A stretch of 64,000 nucleotides of DNA from Shewanella glacialipiscicola (GCF_023283485.1 NZ_JAKILU010000009.1:1-64000), one strand, 5' to 3'; shown: positions 1-9,597, counted from the stretch's first letter. Numbers and translations: made by a program. The notes: generated by a model from the letters alone, not told the origin.

Positions 1-2369
1 ACGGTACCGGTGACGGTGACATCGCCAGCCGCTTCTTGGGCATTGAGGACGTCATCGCTGGTGATGTTGTCCACCGTAATGGTGGCGCTGGGCGCTGCGG
101 TATCAATCACCACGTCTTGGGTGACTGTTTTGCTGTTGCCGGCCAAGTCGGTGACGGTGGCGCTGACAGGGTAAGTGCCGTCAGCCAGCTCGCTGTCAGT
201 TAAGTCGATGCTCCAGTTGCCACTGACATCAATCACTAAGCCGTTGGCGGTGGTGTACACCACGCCATTGATGGTGACGGCCAAGGTGCTGTTGTCGCCT
301 AAATCGACCGTGCCGTTGAACACTAAGGTGTTGTCATTGGTGATGAAGTCGCTGCCCGAGGCGCCAGTGTCATCGGTAATGCTGGTGATCGCCACGGTGT
401 TGCCGTCGCCATCTTGGTCAATTTGGGTGTCTACATTGCCATTATCAGTGGCTTTACCTGTATTACCAGCTGGATCTTTCACTGTTGCTACAGCGGTATA
501 ATCACCTTCAGCCAGAGGGGTTGTGACGTCTACTGCGTAGGTGCCATCTTCATTAACAGTCGTTGTTAATGTCTGTTCTGCACCTGTGTTATCTGTGACA
601 ACAATCGTAATTGCGCTACCTGGCGTTGCATTTGACGAACCAGTAATAGTTGGGGTGGTATCTTGTGTATTATCGGGTGCATCTACAGTAATATTAGGTG
701 CTGTGATATCCACATTACCGTCATCGGTGGCTGTGCCAGTATTACCTGCAGGATCTGTAACTGTCGCTGTTGCTGTAATAGGGCCTTCGGCGAGTGGGCT
801 AATGACATCGACAGAATAGGTACCATCAGGGTTTACTGTGGTGGTGAGAGTCTGCTCTGCACCTGTGCTGTCGGTGACAACAATCGTAATAGTGCTACCT
901 GGCGGTGCATCAGTCGAACCTGTGATCGTTGGTGTAGTATCTTGGGTTTCATCAGGTGCATCAACAGTAATTGTTGGCGCAGTCGTATCGAGTAGTGCTG
1001 AATCACTGCCTTCAGGAGATGTGTTACCGGCACTGTCTGTGATCGTCGCTACAACTGTAATCGTTTCGCCTTCACCGGGAGCTAGAAGGTTGAGATTCAC
1101 AAAGCCATTGTTGATATCTTCCTGAGTCAGTGTGTAGTCAACACCATTAACAGTCAGCGTATCGCCTACATTTGCACCTGTGCCATCTAAGCCAATAGTG
1201 ACATTGACTTCAGTATTGCCAGCTAGCTCTTCGTTACTGATAAAACCATCATTGTTTGTATCAGTATTGATAGTGACACTAGGTCCCCCATCGGCGACTG
1301 GTGTGACATTGATGGTTAATGTTGCTGAAGAGCCAGTATTGGTTGTGTAAGTAATGACTGGTACTTGGCCATTCCAGTTTTCATTTGGCGTGAAAGTATA
1401 AGATCCGTCTGTATTAAGAACCAGAATACCGCCTTCGAGCGCGACTTCTGTTCCTGATGCATAGGTGGTACCGCCGACTTCGAAACTCACAACACTTAAG
1501 GTTGAGTCTACATCACTGTCATTATCAAGCACGTTGCCTGTTGCTACAGTGTCTTCTGCAACTGTGGTACTGTCATTTGTAATGATGGAAGGATCGTCGA
1601 CAGGTGTGATATTAATCGTTAACGTCGTACTTGCACCAGTATTAGTGGTGTAGGTAATGACTGGGACTTGGCCATTCCAGTTTTCATTAGGTGTGAAAGT
1701 GTACGAGCCATCAGCATTTAATACTAAGGAGCCGCTTTCGAGGGCGACTTCTGTACCAGCCGCGTAGGTTGTTCCATTTATTTCGAAACTAACGACGCTT
1801 AAAATTGAATCTACATCACTGTCGTTATCGAGAACGTTGCCAGAAGCAATAGTATCTTCGTCGACAATATTACTGTCATTGTTAAGGATTGAGGGAGAGT
1901 CGGTGGCGATTGTTTGTTCTGGTGTATTGATAACTGTCGCTGCGAATGATTGGCCTGACGTTGAGTAGCCTGAGCTTGCTATTATCTCACTACCACCACG
2001 GGCTAAAGTGACATAGCCTGAGTTACCGTCACGACCGGGTGTGTTTCCTGCGGCGGTCTCTGGTAGGTTTTTGGTTGGATCTTCGCCTGATGCGATAAGA
2101 TCTTGTAACGCTTGGATTTCATCAAAAGCAGCGTCATTATTTGCCGTGGGAGCAACCGCAGCTGTTGTATTCGGTTCAACCTCGTTAGATAGCTTAGTGC
2201 CATCGTCGAAGGTGATCTCATAGGTTGCGTTTTCGCCTATATTGAGCACAGCACCTTTAGGGAGTTGTTCGCCATCCTTAGCGGGTTGCTTTGAACCATC
2301 AACTTCGATATCAATTTGCCCATTTACCAGCTTAAGCAAACCTTTTTTTGATGTAATTACCGATCCCAT
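1..2369 (-). CDS. bpfA: BpfA/LapA-type giant biofilm adhesin, N-terminal part (runs off window)
   Basis: The open frame starts at ATG 2369 and runs off the window after about 789 codons. The first ~110 residues resemble the retention module of LapA-type adhesins, which stay anchored in the outer membrane until a LapG-type periplasmic protease cuts a di-alanine site. A TAAG motif lies at residues 105-108, where LapA carries its cleavage site, and is followed by a GYVTLARGG segment typical of these N-termini. Then come two near-identical ~101-residue cadherin/VCBS-like repeats (each with NVLDNDSDVDS and SYTFTPNENWNGQVP), a calcium-binding-like linker (DTNNDGFISNEE), and bacterial Ig-like repeats of ~93 residues (TPTITGS, DPAGNTG). 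There is no signal peptide, as expected for type I secretion; the C-terminal RTX/secretion signal is outside the window. The gene lies next to hemY. No lapD/lapG homologue is visible here. Confidence 0.85.
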   Translation of the reverse strand, partial: MGSVITSKKGLLKLVNGQIDIEVDGSKQPAKDGEQLPKGAVLNIGENATYEITFDDGTKLSNEVEPNTTAAVAPTANNDAAFDEIQALQDLIASGEDPTKNLPETAAGNTPGRDGNSGYVTLARGGSEIIASSGYSTSGQSFAATVINTPEQTIATDSPSILNNDSNIVDEDTIASGNVLDNDSDVDSILSVVSFEINGTTYAAGTEVALESGSLVLNADGSYTFTPNENWNGQVPVITYTTNTGASTTLTINITPVDDPSIITNDSTTVAEDTVATGNVLDNDSDVDSTLSVVSFEVGGTTYASGTEVALEGGILVLNTDGSYTFTPNENWNGQVPVITYTTNTGSSATLTINVTPVADGGPSVTINTDTNNDGFISNEELAGNTEVNVTIGLDGTGANVGDTLTVNGVDYTLTQEDINNGFVNLNLLAPGEGETITVVATITDSAGNTSPEGSDSALLDTTAPTITVDAPDETQDTTPTITGSTDAPPGSTITIVVTDSTGAEQTLTTTVNPDGTYSVDVISPLAEGPITATATVTDPAGNTGTATDDGNVDITAPNITVDAPDNTQDTTPTITGSSNATPGSAITIVVTDNTGAEQTLTTTVNEDGTYAVDVTTPLAEGDYTAVATVKDPAGNTGKATDNGNVDTQIDQDGDGNTVAITSITDDTGASGSDFITNDNTLVFNGTVDLGDNSTLAVTINGVVYTTANGLVIDVSGNWSIDLTDSELADGTYPVSATVTDLAGNSKTVTQDVVIDTAAPSATITVDNITSDDVLNAQEAAGDVTVTGT
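430..987 (-). repeat. Two 279-bp tandem repeats (Ig-like modules) in the adhesin gene
   Basis: Two direct copies offset by 279 bp (93 codons), about 430-708 and 709-987, encode Ig-like modules that share VVTDxTGAEQTLTTTVN and DPAGNTG. They have diverged more than the 303-bp pair. The first 430 bp of the window continue in the same frame with a related but different module. Confidence 0.7.
1288..1893 (-). repeat. Two 303-bp tandem repeats inside the adhesin gene
   Basis: Two direct copies offset by 303 bp (101 codons), about 1288-1590 and 1591-1893, share long identical runs, for example around 1351-1380 and 1654-1683. They encode the two cadherin/VCBS-like modules. The high DNA identity makes the region prone to repeat-number change. 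Confidence 0.8.
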
Positions 2370-2797
2370 AGTAAGCTCCCAACAGCCAAGTGTGTTAATC
2401 CATAAAGTATTAATCCAACAGATGTGTTGGATCGCGATACAATTGGCGAAATATTAGCTAATGGAACGACGGATGTCAATTTATTGACACAGCTGCGCTG
2501 GTTAGTTTTAATGGGCTTGAGCAAGATAAACGTACGATAGTGTCAAAATTTAGATGTGTAACTAGATATAGTGGTTAAATTTGCAGAGTGGGCTGTATTT
2601 AGTGTCTTTGGTTTCTATAAAAAAACATATATATAACAAATTAATCTTAAATTAGAGATTAGTAAATTGTAAAAATAGTTTTTTATTAGCAAATAGGTGG
2701 GATTTTCAGGGAATATGGCGTTGCTGAGTTGTTAGTCATGATGCCGTGACTCATTATTTAGAAATCACGGCATCGTTTATCGATGGATTGAATAGAG
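2370..2797. promoter_or_regulatory. 428-bp AT-rich leader region upstream of the adhesin gene
   Basis: Non-coding stretch between hemY and the adhesin gene. It must hold the adhesin promoter and 5' leader, given the gene's orientation, and it is AT-rich around 2560-2700. I could not assign a specific promoter or operator. The only clear structure is the inverted repeat at 2740-2774. Confidence 0.45.
2740..2774 (-). terminator. Inverted repeat after hemY, possible terminator
   Basis: GATGCCGTGA and TCACGGCATC form a perfect 10-bp stem around a 15-nt loop, 24 bp past the hemY stop. No clear T-tract follows on either strand, so intrinsic termination is only possible. Confidence 0.4.
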
Positions 2798-3964
2798 TTA
2801 TAGATTAGCAGCCTGACGATAACTTTGATTAGCGTTACTTTGCTCGCCTAACTGTTCTTGAATCCTAGCTAAGGCTAACCAAGAGGCTTTAGTCGGTTCT
2901 AGTCGACAAACATTTTGCCAGCAGATTTTTGCTTCTTTCATGTCCCTGGTTTGCTGATATAGCTTGGCTAGGCAGGTCTGGTAGTCTGCATTATTCTCAT
3001 GAGTCACTTCATATTTCAGTAACTCTTTACGGATCTCGGTATCTTGAGCTGTTGTAATTTCGGGGATAGCTTGTAGCAATGTGGGTTCTGGAGAGCTGCG
3101 TAACTTTTTCGAGAGCAGTTTCATGGCTTGATCTTTACGATTAAAGCGACACAAACCCATAGCATAAATCGCTAGAAACTGAGACTGATTACGCTCGCTG
3201 CGTGGTAACCATTGCCAACATTGTTCTAATGCTTCTTCACCTTTAATGGTTGCCGCTTGCAGTAAAGCACTGTGAGTGGCGATATTTAGTTCATTCAGCT
3301 GAGTATCATCAAGGATTTGGCGTTTCTTCAAAATAGGTAACAATAGTTTAAGCGCATCCCAATCTTCTTGTGCTTGATGTAGCTCAAGGGCAAGTTTAAG
3401 TACTGGGGCTTTGCTTTTACTTGTAGGAGATAACTTGTCGAGCTCGACGCGGGCTAAGGTTAATTCCCCTTGTTTTAAAAGATACCGAGTGCGTGTGGTT
3501 GTAACCGCGTTTGCTGCCAGTGGTTGTGCTGCTGCGCGATTAAGATATTGGTCACGCTCGGCTATTTTTTGTTGATACTGTGCAGCCCGTGCCGCAGCAA
3601 GTAAATTCAGTGCAGGTAGCTCGCCGTTGTCAGCGCCTTTGATCATCGCTCGCTCTGCTGCTGGCCAATCTTCTTCAGCCAGTGCTAATGCGCCCATTAA
3701 TGTATGTTTTTTAGCGGAACGTCGGCGCCAGTGGTGCGGGATAAAACGGCTACGTAACATTAGGTTAATGGCAGTAATTACTATCCATTCCAGTATTTGA
3801 AATACAGCATAAAATATAATTAAAGCAATGATGCCAAAGACTAAACTGGTTTCAATCTGATAATCACCTGCCGCAATGTACACATACCCAGTATTGCCGA
3901 CCAACCAAGGGCTGATGCATAAACCGATCAGCACTATGAGTAACAACATTAATATCTTAATCAT
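2798..3964 (-). CDS. hemY: HemY, heme-biosynthesis-associated membrane TPR protein
   Basis: 388-residue inner-membrane protein of the proteobacterial HemY family (not the Bacillus protoporphyrinogen oxidase of the same name). Two N-terminal membrane helices (about residues 3-20 and 40-65) precede a long helical TPR-like domain, with a clear repeat near the C-terminus (SWLALARIQEQLGEQSNANQ). It is last in hemCDXY and its ATG overlaps the hemX stop by 4 bp (3961-3964), indicating translational coupling. Its molecular role is not settled; family members are thought to support porphyrin synthesis at the membrane. Confidence 0.9.
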   Translation of the reverse strand: MIKILMLLLIVLIGLCISPWLVGNTGYVYIAAGDYQIETSLVFGIIALIIFYAVFQILEWIVITAINLMLRSRFIPHHWRRRSAKKHTLMGALALAEEDWPAAERAMIKGADNGELPALNLLAAARAAQYQQKIAERDQYLNRAAAQPLAANAVTTTRTRYLLKQGELTLARVELDKLSPTSKSKAPVLKLALELHQAQEDWDALKLLLPILKKRQILDDTQLNELNIATHSALLQAATIKGEEALEQCWQWLPRSERNQSQFLAIYAMGLCRFNRKDQAMKLLSKKLRSSPEPTLLQAIPEITTAQDTEIRKELLKYEVTHENNADYQTCLAKLYQQTRDMKEAKICWQNVCRLEPTKASWLALARIQEQLGEQSNANQSYRQAANL

Positions 3965-5145
3965 AGTGGCGCACCCTCTAATGAGGTGAGTTCACCATAA
4001 CTTGTGAGCTGTAACAGTAGAGGTTTTGCGGCAAAGGATTTTACGGTTATAGGGTCAAGTTCTAAGGTTGCTAATTTATCAATTTCGGCAATGGCTTCGA
4101 CCGTTTTATGATCTTGTATATCAAAGTTGGCTTGTATCCATTTACGCGCCATCATAAGCGATTGGTGATACGAAGCTCTGTCATAGCGATATAGTGCAAG
4201 TTGGCATTGCAATAGTTTATGGCGAATATTTTCAACTAAATACCACTGTTGCTCTGGTGCGAGTAAGGCGGGTGCATCAGCGGTTTTATGGCGGATAGTG
4301 ATAAAGTCTTCAGTTAATGCTTTCCAGGTTTTACCTAAATTGCTTTGCCAATCATTTAAATCGCTGGTAATCACAGTATCTTGCGGCGCATCGGCTTCTA
4401 CATCAGTGCGATTAAGTGGCAGTTTATCGAGTTGCTCAATTAAGGTATCCAGAGCTAACACACTACCATCAATATCGGTTGTTTTTATGCTGGACGTGGC
4501 GGCGATATCTTTTGCCAGTGCTTTACGAATCGGTAATAACGCGGGGTTGTTCATCGCGGCGATGGTTTCATCGGCTGATTTCAATAAATCAGTGGCAGTG
4601 CGGGGATCTTTCTCTAGCCATAGTTTGCGACCTGCCATATTTACTAGATATTCGGCTTCTGAGGCCATCCAATGAGTAGGACTGCGCTGGGCGAGTTTAT
4701 TGATTCTATCCTGCAATTGCTTTTGTTCTTCGGTTAACTTAGATAATTCTTGGTAAGTCTTAGCATCATTTAGCTGTTGCTGCTCAAGCTGACTAATACG
4801 TTGATTGGGTTGTAGCAGTGCTTGCTGTAGTTGCTCTTGCAGGGCGAGATTTTTCTGATTCTGCGTTAGTAGTTGTTGTTGCATCTGTTGATACAACATA
4901 AAGCCGCCGCCAAGGCAGCATACCGTTAAGCCTAATGCTAATAAAACCCCCAAACGAATTGCCCATGAGCTTCTAGTGGAGACAGTGGTTTTGCGCGCAG
5001 TGCTTTGTGGTTTGGCTTTACTTGATTGAGTTTCAGCGGAGGATGCTGAAGTCGCGGGCGTGTCATCGGTTATTATCGATGGTGCAATAATAGCAGGAGT
5101 AGCCTCTGATTCTGTATTTTTTGCGTCGTGCTTATTGTTATCCAT
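3961..5145 (-). CDS. hemX: HemX, HemX-family membrane protein
   Basis: 394-residue HemX-family protein. An acidic, Ser/Thr/Ala-rich cytoplasmic N-terminus (about 1-55) is followed by one membrane helix (about 62-85, SWAIRLGVLLALGLTVCCLG), a Gln-rich coiled coil (about 86-150) and the conserved HemX domain (for example HWMASEAEYLVNMAGRKLWL). It is often labelled uroporphyrin-III C-methyltransferase, but the methyltransferase fold is not present, so that label is probably wrong. It sits between hemD and hemY in one operon, 60 bp after hemD and overlapping hemY by 4 bp. Confidence 0.9.
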   Translation of the reverse strand: MDNNKHDAKNTESEATPAIIAPSIITDDTPATSASSAETQSSKAKPQSTARKTTVSTRSSWAIRLGVLLALGLTVCCLGGGFMLYQQMQQQLLTQNQKNLALQEQLQQALLQPNQRISQLEQQQLNDAKTYQELSKLTEEQKQLQDRINKLAQRSPTHWMASEAEYLVNMAGRKLWLEKDPRTATDLLKSADETIAAMNNPALLPIRKALAKDIAATSSIKTTDIDGSVLALDTLIEQLDKLPLNRTDVEADAPQDTVITSDLNDWQSNLGKTWKALTEDFITIRHKTADAPALLAPEQQWYLVENIRHKLLQCQLALYRYDRASYHQSLMMARKWIQANFDIQDHKTVEAIAEIDKLATLELDPITVKSFAAKPLLLQLTSYGELTSLEGAPL

Positions 5146-5205
5146 TTAACAGTCCTTGAAAACATGCTACTGCCGAAACTCGAGTAAAATCGGGCTAAAT
5201 AGCGC

Positions 5206-5946
5206 TTAGAGTTTAAGGGCGTTTAGCACGGCTTTGTTGTTGGCTGCACTAGCATTGGTAACTTGGGTTATACCAAAAGCGCGAGCTTGAGCTTCTACTC
5301 GATGACTTGGGACTATGATATGACATGCGCGCAGCCATGCAAATAACTCTTTTGGCACTAAATTAATCAGATTATCGAGAGTTTCACCGCTGGTGATAAC
5401 AATAGTGTCTATCCCGCAGTGCTGCCATTGTAAGGCAATGTGTCGTCCATCTAGCGGTGGACAAGCTCGTTGATACACTTCCCAATAGCGAACATTGGCG
5501 CCGCGCTCAACTAATTGCTCGGCTAATGCTTCACGGCCGCCAACACCCCGAATAATAATAATTTGTTTATTTTTAATATCTTGTAGCGGCGAGAGTGTGA
5601 GTAATCCCTCGGTCTGCTGACAATCATCTGGGGCTTCAAGGGCTACAATACCGAGTTTATCTAATGCTTCCCATGTAGCGTGTCCAACAGCAAAATATTG
5701 AGCTTGAGGCCATGTTTGAGTTTGTGGATCTGTAGCGGTTAAAGCGTCGTCAGCAAACGTTACCGCATTGGCGCTGATACAGATAATCATATCGGCGTTG
5801 GCCAGTGGATGCGGGATACTTGCTGCGATAGGGGGCATCGCTTGGACACACAATAGAGGTGTGACCCAGTGGGCAATGCCTCGTTCATTCAAGGCATCAA
5901 CCATAGACTGATTGCGCCCTTCAGGACGCGTCAGTAAGACTTTCAT
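5206..5946 (-). CDS. hemD: Uroporphyrinogen-III synthase
   Basis: Converts hydroxymethylbilane to uroporphyrinogen III, the branch point for heme, siroheme and cobalamin. The chosen ATG at 5946 gives 246 residues starting MKVLLTRPEG, the usual HemD N-terminus, 4 bp after the hemC stop. A longer in-frame start at 5991 would overlap hemC and adds a non-conserved leader. Family-like segments include ADMIICISANAVTF, AVGHATWEAL and the C-terminal TIVITSGETLDNL. HemD is poorly conserved overall, so gene order supports the call as much as sequence does. Confidence 0.9.
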   Translation of the reverse strand: MKVLLTRPEGRNQSMVDALNERGIAHWVTPLLCVQAMPPIAASIPHPLANADMIICISANAVTFADDALTATDPQTQTWPQAQYFAVGHATWEALDKLGIVALEAPDDCQQTEGLLTLSPLQDIKNKQIIIIRGVGGREALAEQLVERGANVRYWEVYQRACPPLDGRHIALQWQHCGIDTIVITSGETLDNLINLVPKELFAWLRACHIIVPSHRVEAQARAFGITQVTNASAANNKAVLNALKL

Positions 5947-5950
5947 CGGC

Positions 5951-6883
5951 TTAAGCTTTAGCGTAAACGGCGTCGAGTATGCTTTTTGCACCTTTGCTTA
6001 AGAGTTCTTCTGCAAGAGCAATACCTAATTGCGTTGATTCGGTTTTGGGGCCGGTGATCACGCCTTCGATGATTTCGCTGCCATCAGGGTTCCCAACAAG
6101 GCCACGTAACGTCATTTCATCACCCACAATTTCAGCAAATGCGCCAATCGGTACTTGGCAGCCACCTTCTAGGCGAGTGTTCATCGCACGCTCGGCGATA
6201 ACGCGGTAACGCGTTTCTAAATGTTCTAATGGAGCCAGCAGGGCTTTAACACGCTCATCATTAGTACGGCATTCAATACCGACTGCACCTTGGCCATTGG
6301 CGGGTAATGATTCTTCTGGAGAAATGAAATTTGCAATTCTCGCTGACAATTTGAGGCGAATAAGTCCTGCAGCAGCAAGAATAATAGCATCGTATTCGCC
6401 GTTATCTAGCTTGGCTAAGCGCGTACCGACGTTGCCGCGTAAATCTCTAATCACAATATCAGGGCGCGCCGCACGTAATTGGCATTGGCGACGTAAACTT
6501 GAAGTACCAACGATTGCGCCTAGTGGTAATTCGCTGATGGATTTATATAAATTTGATACAAAAGCATCGCGTGGATCTTCGCGCTCGCAAATAATCTCAA
6601 GCCCTAAGCCTTCAGGAAACTCGACCGGTACATCTTTCATTGAATGCACAGCGATATCAGCTTGGCCTTCTAATATAGCGACTTCGAGTTCTTTAACAAA
6701 TAAGCCTTTGCCGCCAACTTTAGCTAATGGCGTGTCTAACATGACATCGCCTTTGGTGCTCATGGGCAGTAGTTCAACCACAATACCTGGGTGAATACGC
6801 TCTAATTCAGCTTTAACAAATTCAGCTTGCCACATGGCTAGCGGGCTCTTACGAGTAGCAATACGAATGTGATTTTGAGACAT
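5951..6883 (-). CDS. hemC: Porphobilinogen deaminase (hydroxymethylbilane synthase)
   Basis: Polymerises four porphobilinogens to hydroxymethylbilane. The start at 6883 ([20 protein letters not shown]) gives 310 residues, the standard length; the frame is open to 7012 but the extra N-terminus is not family-like. Visible signatures are [27 protein letters not shown] and the dipyrromethane-cofactor cysteine in [12 protein letters not shown]. It is the first gene of hemCDXY and diverges from cyaA across a 195-bp region containing a CRP-like site. Confidence 0.96.
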   Translation of the reverse strand: MSQNHIRIATRKSPLAMWQAEFVKAELERIHPGIVVELLPMSTKGDVMLDTPLAKVGGKGLFVKELEVAILEGQADIAVHSMKDVPVEFPEGLGLEIICEREDPRDAFVSNLYKSISELPLGAIVGTSSLRRQCQLRAARPDIVIRDLRGNVGTRLAKLDNGEYDAIILAAAGLIRLKLSARIANFISPEESLPANGQGAVGIECRTNDERVKALLAPLEHLETRYRVIAERAMNTRLEGGCQVPIGAFAEIVGDEMTLRGLVGNPDGSEIIEGVITGPKTESTQLGIALAEELLSKGAKSILDAVYAKA

Positions 6884-6994
6884 GCTTGAGTTTCCATCAA
6901 AGATCATAGTTGCGCCAATGCTAACATTGGCACATCGTTTATGTAAGGAAGCAGTGTCGATTCTTTGAAGTCTGCGAGGTTCTGAGTTAAACGT

Positions 6995-7016
6995 AAATGT
7001 GATGAGGATCACGTTT
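6995..7016. promoter_or_regulatory. CRP-cAMP binding site between hemC and cyaA
   Basis: The 22-mer has half-sites AAATGTGAT and ATCACGTTT around a 4-bp centre (GAGG), against the E. coli consensus AAATGTGA-N6-TCACATTT, with one mismatch in the conserved arms. It lies 63 bp upstream of the cyaA ATG and 111 bp upstream of the hemC ATG. Enteric cyaA is known to be repressed by CRP-cAMP, so feedback on cyaA is the simplest reading; control of hemC is also possible. Confidence 0.75.
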
Positions 7017-7078
7017 GGTTGCTCGAATTTACAGAAGTGTTAACATGAGAACATTCTTCATATGCGCCGTGTTTTTGA

Positions 7079-9490
7079 ATGGATCAGCAAATACAATTTC
7101 CTGATATAGCCGAAAAGCTTAATAAAGTGCGAATAGCGCGTGCTTTAGTATTGCTGCCCCCGCTGCAAAAGCACTTATTTCATCTGATCCCCTTTCTCGT
7201 TCACCACAATAGCGTTAAGTATCCCGGTTACAGTGCCTCCAATACTCCCTGTGGCATTAATGAGTATATTGTTGATGAGCGAGAGTCCCAAGCCTGTGAC
7301 GTATTTTCACTGCCATTTATGACTGAAGAGGCCGATGTGAATGCGTTTGAAGGCGTTTATGCTATGGGGAGCACCGGTAGTTTTGGCCAAAACAATAAGA
7401 GTGATGTGGATGTTTGGCTCATACACCGTGCCGATTTGTGTGCTGAAGATTTAGCGTTAATCAGAGTTAAGACCAACAGGTTGACTGCTTGGTTTGCCGA
7501 GTATCAGTTTGAGGTTAATTTTTACTTAGTCCATCCGCAGCAGTTTTGTGGCGATCAAGCTATCCATGGCTGTCAATCATCTATGGCCCACGAACACAGT
7601 GGTAGTGCTCAACATTGGTTATTACTTGAAGAATTTTATCGTAGCCAAATTCGGCTAGCGGGTAAAACGATTGCATGGTGGCCAGACGCAAAACTCAATC
7701 CAGCACTGTTGTCCTTAGGTGACGTACACGAATTGCCCGCGAGTGAGTATTTTGGGGCTTCGTTATGGCAGCTCTATAAAGGTTTGGATAAACCCCATAA
7801 AGCCTTGATTAAAGTATTGTTACTTGAAGCTTATGCTAGCGATTACCCACATTCTAGCTTGCTTTGCGATCGCCTGTGGCAGCGATCTTTAGCGGGAGAT
7901 TTCTCGATATTGAATGATGCTTATTATTCTATTTACGAGATCATTGAAGCCTATTTACTTAAGCAAAATGATACCCGTCGACTTGAGATTGTACGCCGCT
8001 GTTTTTATCTGAAATGTGGTCTGTATTTGAGCCGCGTTCAAGAGGGGAAAGATTGGCGCTATGCTCAATTAAAACAGTTAGTACAGGACTGGCAGTGGCC
8101 CGATAGCTTAATTGCGACTTTAGACGACTGTGAGCATTGGCACAGTGGTCAACTCAATTGGTTTAACGACCAGCTTAACGAGCTATTATTGGCAAGTTAC
8201 CAAACCTTACTGCGTTTCGCATCGACGCATGCATTAAATGAAGGTTTGCGGATTGAAGAGCTCGGCATGCTGACTCGAAAATTACATACCTATTTTAGCC
8301 AAGATGAAGATCAAATCGCCAAGCTTAATTTGCTGTGGAGCGCTTCGGTCGCTGAGTCTGAAGTCACTATGGTGTCAAGCTCGCGTGTACGTGAGTACTA
8401 CCTTTATCGACAAGGGCCACAGCCACAAAATCTTTTAGGTGAATCGGCAATATGTAAAGGTAAGGCGCCATCAACCTTGATGATTTGGGCCTGTTTAAAC
8501 GGAGTTTCTACACCTGAAACCAAATGGCATGAGTTTGGTCAGAGTAAAGCCAAATCGCGGCGTCTTACCGAAGCATCAAAACGGCTGCTTAATTTTATTG
8601 GCCACGATTGGCGCGTGTCAAAGTTGGATTTATGTAAGCCTTGGCACTTCCGTAAATTAATTTTTATGCTGAATTTAGACTGCGACCCCACGATTGAATG
8701 GCTCGGACAGGAAATGATGGTCGATGTGATGAACGCGAACGTGTTTTCACTCGGACGTAAAAAAGCCAATATGCTCGGTGCATTAGATGCGATTTGTTTA
8801 AACAGTTGGGGTGAGTGGCAGTGCCATCGCTTTGAAGGCGATACCGCAGTACTGCAAGCGTTAGCCTTTGTCACGCCTGGATTAAGACGTGCCAATTTGC
8901 CTGTGGATATCGATGTGATCAGCTGCTCGCAAAAATTACGGCCGCAACTTAAATTAGCCGTCAAAACTTTACTGAGGCAAACTGTGCGTCTGTGCCAACA
9001 AGTGCAGCAATCGAGCACCTTAGTGCAGCCACTGCAGATACGTCATACCCGTTATGGCATCTTTTTTAATCCACTCGGTATGGCCTATCAGGACTTGAGT
9101 GATGCTAAGTCTTTTTATCAACAGTTATCTCGTAGTCACTTAGTGCAACTGCCGCGCCCTGAGCTGGGCGATGATCCCTTTTCGAGTATGCCTAAAGTGG
9201 TGCAAAACTATGCCGCTAAAGGTACTATCCAGTATTTTTTACGCCAGCGAACCGATAACTTGGACGTATTTATTCTCGATGAAGAAAACCAGTTAAGTCA
9301 TTATGTTCAGGCGGGATCCAACATGGACGAGTTAGTCAATAAAGTGAGTCATCACTATGTGTTTGACGAGCACTATGCTTCACGTGCACAGTTTAATATT
9401 CCGCAGTTTTTTCATTTAGTACGAGTCATGGGCGAGTTAACCGTGGCACCTTTCGGTATGGACATTACCGATCAAGATACTGAATTTTAA
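7079..9490 (+). CDS. cyaA: Class I adenylate cyclase
   Basis: 803-residue cytosolic enzyme making cAMP from ATP, close in length to enterobacterial CyaA. The nucleotidyltransferase-like catalytic core shows GSTGSFGQ (residues 97-104) and SDVDVW (108-113), whose aspartates are expected to bind metal. The C-terminal half is the regulatory region of class I cyclases. It starts with ATG, unlike the inefficient TTG of E. coli cyaA. It diverges from hemC, and the frataxin gene cyaY follows convergently, as in enterics. A clean terminator follows at 9550. Confidence 0.95.
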   Translation: MDQQIQFPDIAEKLNKVRIARALVLLPPLQKHLFHLIPFLVHHNSVKYPGYSASNTPCGINEYIVDERESQACDVFSLPFMTEEADVNAFEGVYAMGSTGSFGQNNKSDVDVWLIHRADLCAEDLALIRVKTNRLTAWFAEYQFEVNFYLVHPQQFCGDQAIHGCQSSMAHEHSGSAQHWLLLEEFYRSQIRLAGKTIAWWPDAKLNPALLSLGDVHELPASEYFGASLWQLYKGLDKPHKALIKVLLLEAYASDYPHSSLLCDRLWQRSLAGDFSILNDAYYSIYEIIEAYLLKQNDTRRLEIVRRCFYLKCGLYLSRVQEGKDWRYAQLKQLVQDWQWPDSLIATLDDCEHWHSGQLNWFNDQLNELLLASYQTLLRFASTHALNEGLRIEELGMLTRKLHTYFSQDEDQIAKLNLLWSASVAESEVTMVSSSRVREYYLYRQGPQPQNLLGESAICKGKAPSTLMIWACLNGVSTPETKWHEFGQSKAKSRRLTEASKRLLNFIGHDWRVSKLDLCKPWHFRKLIFMLNLDCDPTIEWLGQEMMVDVMNANVFSLGRKKANMLGALDAICLNSWGEWQCHRFEGDTAVLQALAFVTPGLRRANLPVDIDVISCSQKLRPQLKLAVKTLLRQTVRLCQQVQQSSTLVQPLQIRHTRYGIFFNPLGMAYQDLSDAKSFYQQLSRSHLVQLPRPELGDDPFSSMPKVVQNYAAKGTIQYFLRQRTDNLDVFILDEENQLSHYVQAGSNMDELVNKVSHHYVFDEHYASRAQFNIPQFFHLVRVMGELTVAPFGMDITDQDTEF

Positions 9491-9549
9491 CGTTACTTTT
9501 AGATGCGTTGAAAATACAGTCGGTTGAGAATAAGTGATGGGAAATAAAC

Positions 9550-9580
9550 AATGGGAGCCTTAGCTCCCATTTTGTTTTGC
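9550..9580 (+). terminator. Intrinsic terminator between cyaA and cyaY
   Basis: AATGGGAGC / GCTCCCATT form a perfect 9-bp stem with loop CTTA, followed by TTTGTTTT. It serves cyaA; the A-rich left side could also give weak termination of the convergent cyaY. Confidence 0.85.
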
Positions 9581-9597
9581 GCAATACACAGTTTGAA

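Noticed and set aside
175..1125. Rightward open frames of 66-110 codons across the adhesin region
   Set aside because: They are antisense shadows of the repetitive adhesin frame on the minus strand; repeated Val/Ser/Thr patterns come from the repeats.
4298..4675. 125-codon frame opposite hemX
   Set aside because: Antisense to a clear hemX gene, no family resemblance.
6297..6794. 165-codon frame opposite hemC
   Set aside because: Antisense to the well-conserved hemC gene.
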